DNA of 5,157 nucleotides from JBBDIK01 sp964640385 (GTDB taxonomy: Bacteria; Actinomycetota; UBA4738; JBBDHU01), in contig CAZXFL010000062.1 in the NCBI GenBank assembly GCA_964640385.1, positions 1 through 5,157 on the forward strand, in the 5' to 3' direction. Shown here in pieces: positions 1 through 4,726 of this stretch. The notes below the pieces were generated by a model. The model saw only the letters and a program-made list of their open reading frames with translations. It searched no databases and was not told where the DNA came from. The stretch's first letter is position 1, and the number at the start of each line of letters is the position of its first letter. The position numbers were made by a program, and so were the translations under genes.

Positions 1-75
1 TTCCCGTCCGGCCTCCGTCTCTCGCACCAGAGCAGCGTATCGACTCGCAGCTTCAGGAGCCGAACGGAGTCGGGA

Positions 76-104
76 TTGACGGCGTCGCGCCGAAAGCCGA
101 TGAT
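76..104 (+). promoter_or_regulatory. Possible sigma70-type promoter for the first propeller gene
   Basis: TTGACG at 76-81 matches the -35 consensus at five of six bases. After a 17-base spacer, GATGAT at 99-104 matches the -10 consensus at four of six. Transcription would begin near 111, leaving a leader of about 25 bases that contains the ribosome binding site at 121-130. The same TTG could be read as a start codon in frame with the downstream gene, but it makes better sense as the -35 element. The match is by eye and could be chance. Confidence 0.4.
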
Positions 105-120
105 GGCCGTCGCCGCATCT

Positions 121-130
121 AGGGGAAGGG
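121..130 (+). promoter_or_regulatory. Ribosome binding site that fixes the start at 136
   Basis: The purine-rich run AGGGGAAGGG lies five bases before ATG 136, suitable Shine-Dalgarno spacing. It sits directly in front of the codon that begins a clean signal peptide. The farther in-frame TTG at 76 has no such site and would add 20 residues in front of the signal peptide. Confidence 0.65.
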
Positions 131-135
131 CTTCC

Positions 136-1224
136 ATGGCTACCGTTCGAAGGATCCGTAGGCTCGCGTCGCTGGGCATCGCGCTCGCGATGGTTTCGGG
201 CCTCTTGATCGTGAGCACCGCGTCCCCGGCATCCGCCGGCGCCTGCGCGTTCCAGCCTGAGCGTCTCCCGATCGCCCGTGGCCTCGGCGGCTGCGACCTG
301 ATCGTGTTCGCGGACGCGTACACCGGTGATCTGTGGTTGACCGACGAACTGGGCTCCGAGCCGGTTCGGCTCACCAACACGCCGGCTATCGAGGACAACC
401 CCGCCGGGGTGTTTCCCTGGATCTTCTACGATTCCATGCCGGCAGACGGCGGGAAGCGGGATATCTGGATGATGTCGCTGCTCGGCGCCGGCCGGATCAG
501 GGTGACCGGTCTCCGGACCGACGATTTCCAGCCGTTCGCCCAGGTTGCGTTCGACTCGGCGACCCCGGAGGAGCCGGACCCGAACGTTCCCGCGGTCCGA
601 GGTCCGGGCGTCTTCTACCCGATCCTCCTCGGCTACACGAGCAACCGCTTCATGGGCGAGGTGGGTCACCGCAGGTGCGGCTACGAGCTGTTCGGCGAGC
701 TATTCACGATCACCGGCCCCGAGCTGTTGGTTCCCTGCGACCGAACGGACAAGGTAGACGGGGAGTTCTCGTTGAACCTCATGGACGTGGCTTACACAGG
801 ATTCCCGTGGGACAGCGGCCCAGACATCTTCGTCTCCGATGGCTCGGGGGCGTCGATGGTGACGGACAACGAGAACTCGTTCGAGGCTTCCTGGGCGCCG
901 GATCCGCTGGTGCTTCGCCCGCGCGAGGCGGCCGGCAGCACCGAGCTGACGTACACGAACTTCGGCGTGAACGCCCAGCTGTTCAACATCATGAGCGACG
1001 GGACCGGCGACACACTGTTCGCCGATCCGCCGAATGGGAGGGTGAATTACTGGGGAACCGAGTGGCAGCTCTACGGTGAGCGGCTGCTGGTCGTCCGTGG
1101 GACGCCGAGGCGCTCGACGGTTGCGACGCTCATGCCGGACGGCTCGAGCCCGATGATCATCACCGACCCGCTCGAATTCTGGGTGACGAACGCCGACTTC
1201 GTGACGCCGTTCTTCATCGTCTAG
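136..1224 (+). CDS. Secreted TolB-like beta-propeller protein, divergent
   Basis: This 362-residue protein is probably exported and folds as a degenerate TolB/PD40-type beta-propeller; its ligand or partner is unknown. Residues 1-34 form a Sec signal peptide: a basic start with five arginines, a hydrophobic core at about 11-28, and an Ala-Ser-Ala cleavage site before Gly35. Propeller-like strands recur as DLWLTD near 65, RDIWMM near 108, PDIFVSDGSG near 229, QLFNIMSDGTG near 281 and ATLMPDGSS near 330. Each is followed by a short turn and a V-x-x-T or comparable strand, and one ends in SFEASWAPDP, the usual PD40 closing segment. The canonical SPDG turns are mostly missing, so this is a distant member. 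Cys37, Cys53, Cys181 and Cys201 could form two disulfides outside the cell. ATG 136 is chosen over the in-frame TTG at 76 because of the ribosome binding site and signal peptide. The gene converges on the DUF72 gene and ends before a hairpin. The secreted nature is firm; any specific function is not. Confidence 0.85.
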   Translation: MATVRRIRRLASLGIALAMVSGLLIVSTASPASAGACAFQPERLPIARGLGGCDLIVFADAYTGDLWLTDELGSEPVRLTNTPAIEDNPAGVFPWIFYDSMPADGGKRDIWMMSLLGAGRIRVTGLRTDDFQPFAQVAFDSATPEEPDPNVPAVRGPGVFYPILLGYTSNRFMGEVGHRRCGYELFGELFTITGPELLVPCDRTDKVDGEFSLNLMDVAYTGFPWDSGPDIFVSDGSGASMVTDNENSFEASWAPDPLVLRPREAAGSTELTYTNFGVNAQLFNIMSDGTGDTLFADPPNGRVNYWGTEWQLYGERLLVVRGTPRRSTVATLMPDGSSPMIITDPLEFWVTNADFVTPFFIV

Positions 1225-1241
1225 CCCGTTTCAGAGGCATC

Positions 1242-1274
1242 CGAAGAGGGCGGGCGCCGGCCCGCCCTTCTTCG
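1242..1274. terminator. Bidirectional hairpin terminator between convergent genes
   Basis: GGGCGGGC at 1248-1255 pairs perfectly with GCCCGCCC at 1260-1267 around a four-base loop. The stem extends outward through A1247-T1268, a single bulged T at 1269, and five more pairs out to C1242-G1274. It lies 17 bases after the stop of the first propeller gene and 11 bases beyond the stop of the DUF72 gene read from the other side. T-rich flanks are short (TTCTTCGTT on the plus strand), so it is a GC-rich hairpin without a long U tract. Confidence 0.75.
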
Positions 1275-1285
1275 TTCCGCAGGGC

Positions 1286-2188
1286 TCAGTCGCCCAGCAC
1301 CATCTGACCGAACTCGCGGGCGTTCACGACCGCGTGATCCCGGTAGCAGTTGTTGAACAGGACATGTGTCTCGCGAACGTCGCCGGCCATCTCGCGGACC
1401 GGTGCCGCCCATTCCTTCAGTTCGGGCTCCGCGTACAGGTAGCGGAAGCGTTCAGCGGCCGACAGTCCCTTCTGTTCCCACGCCTCGATGTTGCGTCCGT
1501 GGAACCGAACCATCGCCAGATCGTCCGCGGTGACCGCCGCGACTGGCGGTACGCTCGAGTCGAACCCCTGCGGCATGTCCACGCACACGAACGGCAGGTC
1601 GTTCTCTTCCAGGAATGTGAAGGTCTCCTCGCGGTTATCCTCTCGCAGCCAGCTCTCGTGCCGGAACTCGACGGCGACCCGGAAGTCATCCAGCCGGTCG
1701 GCGCATTCCAAGATGTAGTCGCGGCTCTGGGACCCGATCACGAACCACTTCGGGAACTGGAACAGCACCGCCCCGAGCTTGCCGGCCGAATGCAGCGGCA
1801 TCAGCGCGTCGTGGAAGCGCTGCCAGACCTCGTCCACGATGGTCGGGGGCAGCTTGTCCCGGTACAGGTTGCGTTTCGCCAGCGCCGCCTTGGGCAGCGC
1901 CTCCCGCAGGTCCGCGTAGAGGGACTCCGGCTTGACCGGATGGCCGGTCAGCAGCCCGTAGGCCTTGACGTTGAACGTGAACTCCGGAGGCGTTCGCTCG
2001 ATCCACAGGACGGCGTTCCGCTCGGACGGCGGGAAGTAGTAGGTGGAGTCGACCTCCACCAGCGGGAACTGGGTGGTGTAGAACCGCAGCCTAGCCTCCG
2101 CCGAGCTCGTGCCCGGCGGATAGAAATCGCTTTCTTTCACCAGCGTCGGGTCCGTCCACGAGGAGGTCCCCATCAGGATCTCGCCCAC
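1286..2188 (-). CDS. DUF72 (YecE-like) TIM-barrel family protein
   Basis: A 300-residue cytoplasmic protein of the DUF72 family, related to Escherichia coli YecE. The family has a TIM-barrel fold, and its biochemical role is not settled. Family signatures appear in order: GTSSW at 7-11, VDSTYY at 46-51, FTFNVKAYG at 70-78 then TGHP at 81-84, LFQFP at 142-146, VAVEFRHESW at 171-180, VCVDMPQ at 201-207, VRFHGRN at 227-233 and HVLFNNCYRDHAVVNAREF at 275-293. It is complete at both ends and close to the usual family length, with a charged stretch near 95-125 that looks like a helical insertion. The start is GTG at 2188; the opening GEILMGTSSW fits family N termini better than the internal ATG at 2173. 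No convincing ribosome binding site precedes the GTG, but a TANNNT element sits six bases upstream, fitting a leaderless message. It has no signal peptide, unlike its neighbours, and no evident link to their function. Confidence 0.93.
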   Translation of the reverse strand: MGEILMGTSSWTDPTLVKESDFYPPGTSSAEARLRFYTTQFPLVEVDSTYYFPPSERNAVLWIERTPPEFTFNVKAYGLLTGHPVKPESLYADLREALPKAALAKRNLYRDKLPPTIVDEVWQRFHDALMPLHSAGKLGAVLFQFPKWFVIGSQSRDYILECADRLDDFRVAVEFRHESWLREDNREETFTFLEENDLPFVCVDMPQGFDSSVPPVAAVTADDLAMVRFHGRNIEAWEQKGLSAAERFRYLYAEPELKEWAAPVREMAGDVRETHVLFNNCYRDHAVVNAREFGQMVLGD

Positions 2189-2194
2189 GTGGTC

Positions 2195-2200
2195 AGCCTA
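2195..2200 (-). promoter_or_regulatory. Putative -10 element giving a leaderless DUF72 message
   Basis: On the minus strand TAGGCT (TANNNT class) is followed by exactly six bases and then the GTG start at 2188. Because transcription normally starts seven bases after the last base of a -10 element, the first transcribed base would be the G of GTG. No recognisable -35 hexamer and no ribosome binding site are seen, as expected for leaderless genes. The call rests on one hexamer and is tentative. Confidence 0.4.
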
Positions 2201-2263
2201 GCCCGGCGCGGGCAGACAGAGGCTCGATCCGGAGGCTGGGTCGCGGTTCTCCGCCCGAATCCG

Positions 2264-2269
2264 TATGCT
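2264..2269 (+). promoter_or_regulatory. Possible -10 element for the second propeller gene
   Basis: TATGCT matches the TANNNT pattern and four of six consensus bases. It would start transcription near 2276 and give a leader of about 29 bases that includes the AGGAG at 2290-2294. No good -35 match is seen 16-18 bases upstream, so this is weak. Confidence 0.3.
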
Positions 2270-2289
2270 TACCTGCCGGTCCCCGACAC

Positions 2290-2294
2290 AGGAG
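2290..2294 (+). promoter_or_regulatory. Ribosome binding site for the gene starting at 2305
   Basis: AGGAG lies ten bases before ATG 2305, slightly longer than ideal. The next in-frame ATG at 2314 would be 19 bases away, too far, which supports 2305 as the start. Confidence 0.6.
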
Positions 2295-2304
2295 TTCCGT
2301 CCCT

Positions 2305-3063
2305 ATGACACGCATGAAGACCCTTCCGCGCACGGTCCTCGCCGCTTTCTTGCTGGCCAGTCTCATCGTCACCTCGGGCGGCGGATCCCCGGCGGGCGCC
2401 ACGTTCCCCGGCCCGAACGGCAAGATCGCGTTCACGGTCGACCGCACCGATCGGCTGCGGGTCTGGATCATGAACAGCGGCGGCGCCAACAAGATGCAGG
2501 TCGCAAGCACGCCGCGCGACAACTTCTCCCCGCACTGGAAGGCCAACGGGCAGCACTTCGTGTTCNNNNNNNNNNNNNNNNNNNNNNNNNNNNNNNNNNN
2601 NNNNNNNNNNNNNNNNNNNNNNNNNNNNNNNNNNNNNNNNNNNNNNNNNNNNNNNNNNNNNNNNNCGAATGGGGACTCTTACATCATGCGCAAGAACGTC
2701 GACGGCACCGGGCTCGTCAAGCTCACCGGCGGCAACGGCCGTCAGTTCGACCCGAGCTGGCACCCATCGGGCGCGATGGTCACGTACTCGCACGCCGCCG
2801 GCACGGGCGACAATGAGACCTCGCGCATCTGGCGGATGAACGCCGACGGCTCCGGCAAGGTGCGGATCACCGACAACAACCGGGGCACGTTCTTCGCCGA
2901 TCCGTGCTACTCGCCCGACGGCGCCAAGATCGCCTATATCCGGCTGCCGGACAACCAGAGCAACGTGCCGGACGTGTACACGATGACGTCGGCCGGTGCG
3001 ATGCACGAGCGGCTGACCGACCACAACTTCCGGGTGTTGGACCTGGACTGGGGTATCGCGTAG
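2305..3063 (+). CDS. Secreted TolB/PD40 beta-propeller protein, interrupted by assembly gap
   Basis: The gene encodes an exported propeller protein of the TolB/PD40 type. As drawn it has 252 residues, 34 of them unknown because of the N run. A Sec signal peptide covers about residues 1-32: basic start, hydrophobic core at 11-23, and Ala-Gly-Ala before Thr33. The mature start, TFPGPNGKIAF, is typical of secreted TolB-like proteins. Repeat units follow. The first contains VWIMNSGG and ends in FSPHWKANGQHFVF, just before the gap. After the gap come SYIMRKNVDGTG with FDPSWHPSGAMVTYS, then IWRMNADGSG with CYSPDGAKIAYI, then VYTMTSAG with LDLDWGIA at the C terminus. Only about four units are visible, fewer than the six of TolB, so one or more may lie in the gap. 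Both sides of the gap share a reading frame as drawn and clearly belong to one family, though fusion of two different genes cannot be excluded. It diverges from the DUF72 gene and converges on the sulfatase gene. There is no TolB-specific N-terminal domain and no tol-pal neighbour, so it should not be called tolB. Confidence 0.85.
   Translation: MTRMKTLPRTVLAAFLLASLIVTSGGGSPAGATFPGPNGKIAFTVDRTDRLRVWIMNSGGANKMQVASTPRDNFSPHWKANGQHFVFXXXXXXXXXXXXXXXXXXXXXXXXXXXXXXXXXXNGDSYIMRKNVDGTGLVKLTGGNGRQFDPSWHPSGAMVTYSHAAGTGDNETSRIWRMNADGSGKVRITDNNRGTFFADPCYSPDGAKIAYIRLPDNQSNVPDVYTMTSAGAMHERLTDHNFRVLDLDWGIA
2566..2665. other. Assembly gap of 100 N inside the propeller gene
   Basis: Exactly 100 consecutive N, the customary length for a scaffold gap of unknown size. 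The gap begins on a codon boundary of the gene at 2305, and the sequence after it resumes two bases before a codon boundary of the same frame. Real missing sequence in an intact gene must therefore have a length of one more than a multiple of three. The true size is unknown. Confidence 0.97.
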
Positions 3064-3105
3064 CCCGGTCCGCACCACGGCGCGAACGACAGTCGCGGGC
3101 CGGGC
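3063..3105. terminator. Hairpin at the convergent propeller/sulfatase junction
   Basis: GCCCGGTCCGC at 3063-3073 pairs with GCGGGCCGGGC at 3095-3105 as an 11-base-pair stem with one T-G wobble and a 21-base loop. It fills almost all of the 47-base space between the two convergent stop codons. An alternative small stem, CGCGA at 3081-3085 with TCGCG at 3093-3097, competes with it. Neither side has a U tract, so termination is inferred from position and stem strength. Confidence 0.45.
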
Positions 3106-3110
3106 GAAGA

Positions 3111-4667
3111 CTACGGGTCGAGCTGGCGCTTGAGCTGTTTCGGGCTCCAGGCGCGCGTCGGTTTCGGTGGCGCCGGTTTGCACAGTGATGCCAGCTTGTT
3201 CTGCATCTGGTTCAGCACGCCGCCTATCGACGGATCGTTGATGCGGTTCTGCAGCTCGTGCGGATCGCGCCCGAGGTCGTAGAGCTCGTCGCCGCCCCAC
3301 TGATAATCCACGTACTTGTAGCGGTTCGTGCGCACGGCGCAGTAAGTCGGGATCCTCTGGTTCTTGGCTTCGGCGTAGTGCTCGATCAGGAAGGCGTCGC
3401 GCCAAGCCGCGTTCGGGTTGCGTAGCAGCGGCAGCATGCTCTTGCCCTCCACGTGGGGCGCGCTGGTCCCGGCAACGTCGGCGATCGTCGGCGTCAGGTC
3501 GATGTTTGCGATCAGGTGCTCGTCGACTCGGGGCTTGGTGATGACGCTGTCCCACCGGACGGCCAGCGGGACGCGGATGCTCTCCTCCCAGGGGACGTTC
3601 TTGCCCGTGTAGCGGTGCTCGCCCCATGAGTACCCGTTGTCCGAGGTATAGATGATCAGCGCGTTCTCCAGGCGCCCGGTCTGCTCCAGGGTGTCGATGA
3701 TCCGGCCGACGTTGCGGTCGAGTGACTGCAGCGAGCGGAGCTGGTCGCGCCGGAAGCCGTCGATCTTGTGGATCTGGCCTCGGTCCATGAGGTCGCCACG
3801 CTGGACCCACCCCGGCTTGTCCGAGACGTCCCGCTCGTTGAAGGCCGTCGGCCGCCAGTGCTTGAGGTTGGCGAACTTGCCCGCGTCCTGGGGTTCGAAC
3901 TGAGCCGGGAAGTGCGGGGCCGCGGGCGCGAAGTAGACGAAGAGCGGCTCGTCGGGGGTGCCTTGGATGAAGTTGACGATCTGGTCGGTGAGCACCGCCG
4001 TCGAGTAGGTGTCGTCGCCGGTTCCGTAGTCGCGGACCTCGCCGTCGATGTTCAGCTTGTAGTTGTGGTAGCCCTCGCGGTCGAACGCGACCCACTTGTC
4101 CCAACCGAGCGGCACGTGGCCCTTGCGCGCCGCATCCTCGTAGCGGTTCAGGTACTTGCCGAACAGGCCGGATACGTACGGCAGATCGATGTATGCGGCG
4201 ACGCTTCCCGTGTCGTTGAACGCGCGGAACCCGCCGTTGGATCCGCTGTTGTCGTAGACGCCGTTGGTGTGCGAGTAGGTCCCGCTGAGCAGCGCCGCCC
4301 GGCTGGGGCAGCACACGGGGTTCACCACGAACGAGTTCTTGAAGTTGATGCCTTTGTTGACGATGTCCTTGCGAACATTGGGCATGTACTTGAGGGTGTC
4401 GAACCGCTGGTCGTCGCTGTTGATCAACACGATCGTGGGGAGCTTGTCCTTGCGCGGGGTGTTGCCTCCGTCGACGGGCTCGCCGCCGGCCAGCATCGGG
4501 ATCGTCACGAGCCCCAGGATGAACACCAGCACGGCGGCGCCGACGGCCAGGTACAGGGGCTTCGGGATCCGGTCGCGTGCCGTGCCATCGGTGTGACCGA
4601 TGGCCCAGCGGTGGCGGTCGTGGTCGTCTGGCAGGGTTGTGCTCCTCCGTGCGTGGGTTCCCTCCAC
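3111..4667 (-). CDS. Membrane-anchored formylglycine sulfatase, N-acetylglucosamine-6-sulfatase-like
   Basis: A 518-residue sulfatase of the alkaline-phosphatase superfamily, predicted to remove sulfate esters outside the membrane. Residues 37-60 form one hydrophobic segment without a clear cleavage site, after a polar, His/Arg-rich N terminus, so it is probably a signal anchor with the catalytic domain outside. Visible active-site features: metal ligands Asp85-Asp86 in INSDDQ; the CxPSR motif at 119-123, where Cys119 would be oxidised to formylglycine; Arg123; His133; Lys171 in GKYLN; His252 in APHFP; Asp343-Asn344 in TSDNGY; and Lys356. HVPLGW at 184-189, the NYKLNIDG stretch near 202-209 and the FAPAAPH block closely follow the order in human GNS, making this branch the best match. 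The substrate is not proven; other arylsulfatases remain possible. A Pro/Lys-rich tail follows residue 497. No formylglycine-generating enzyme is in the window, so activation must be encoded elsewhere. The GTG start at 4667 has no good ribosome binding site; a GGAGGAG farther in points to a possible CTG start at 4634, which would keep the anchor and catalytic domain. Confidence 0.92.
   Translation of the reverse strand: MEGTHARRSTTLPDDHDRHRWAIGHTDGTARDRIPKPLYLAVGAAVLVFILGLVTIPMLAGGEPVDGGNTPRKDKLPTIVLINSDDQRFDTLKYMPNVRKDIVNKGINFKNSFVVNPVCCPSRAALLSGTYSHTNGVYDNSGSNGGFRAFNDTGSVAAYIDLPYVSGLFGKYLNRYEDAARKGHVPLGWDKWVAFDREGYHNYKLNIDGEVRDYGTGDDTYSTAVLTDQIVNFIQGTPDEPLFVYFAPAAPHFPAQFEPQDAGKFANLKHWRPTAFNERDVSDKPGWVQRGDLMDRGQIHKIDGFRRDQLRSLQSLDRNVGRIIDTLEQTGRLENALIIYTSDNGYSWGEHRYTGKNVPWEESIRVPLAVRWDSVITKPRVDEHLIANIDLTPTIADVAGTSAPHVEGKSMLPLLRNPNAAWRDAFLIEHYAEAKNQRIPTYCAVRTNRYKYVDYQWGGDELYDLGRDPHELQNRINDPSIGGVLNQMQNKLASLCKPAPPKPTRAWSPKQLKRQLDP
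4642..4648 (-). promoter_or_regulatory. Strong Shine-Dalgarno inside the annotated sulfatase N terminus
   Basis: On the minus strand GGAGGAG lies seven bases before the in-frame CTG at 4634-4632 (codon 12 of the longer form). No ATG, GTG or TTG occurs at suitable spacing in any frame, so it either marks a rare CTG start or is fortuitous. The GTG at 4667 has no comparable upstream site. Confidence 0.35.
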
Positions 4668-4671
4668 AGTA
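4666..4671 (-). promoter_or_regulatory. Possible -10 element for the sulfatase
   Basis: TACTGT on the minus strand fits TANNNT and mirrors TACTAT on the plus strand at 4715-4720. It overlaps the GTG at 4667. If it is the promoter, transcription begins near 4659, inside the longer reading frame, and translation must start downstream, as the GGAGGAG at 4642-4648 would allow. No -35 match is seen. Confidence 0.25.
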
Positions 4672-4714
4672 CAGGCGAGGAGCGGAAAAGGCGGCGAAGT
4701 TCGGCGACCCCCCG

Positions 4715-4720
4715 TACTAT
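4715..4720 (+). promoter_or_regulatory. Putative -10 element giving a leaderless phosphodiester glycosidase message
   Basis: TACTAT is five of six to the TATAAT consensus and is followed by exactly six bases and then ATG 4727. This places the expected first transcribed base at the A of the start codon. GGAAG touches the ATG with no spacer, too close to serve as a ribosome binding site. No -35 hexamer is evident. Confidence 0.5.
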
Positions 4721-4726
4721 CGGAAG

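Noticed and set aside
76..135. Start of the first propeller gene at TTG 76
   Set aside because: It would put 20 residues before the signal peptide, lacks a ribosome binding site, and the TTG is better explained as part of a -35 element. ATG 136 has a strong site at 121-130.
333..1079. A 248-codon frame inside the first propeller gene
   Set aside because: It is fully nested on the same strand in another frame and is arginine/glycine-rich, a typical shadow. The in-frame neighbour has a signal peptide and propeller motifs.
1334..2308. A 324-codon plus-strand frame opposite the DUF72 gene
   Set aside because: It mirrors a well-conserved DUF72 gene on the other strand and shows no signal peptide or family signature.
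2269..4314. A 681-codon open frame on the minus strand
   Set aside because: It crosses the N gap, lies antisense to the second propeller gene and out of frame within the sulfatase gene. Its protein is arginine- and proline-rich without any family motif. It is a high-GC shadow.
3111..4667. Lipoteichoic acid synthase or phosphoglycerol transferase as the identity of the sulfatase-like gene
   Set aside because: Those relatives use a threonine nucleophile and have several membrane helices. This protein has CxPSR for formylglycine and only one hydrophobic segment.
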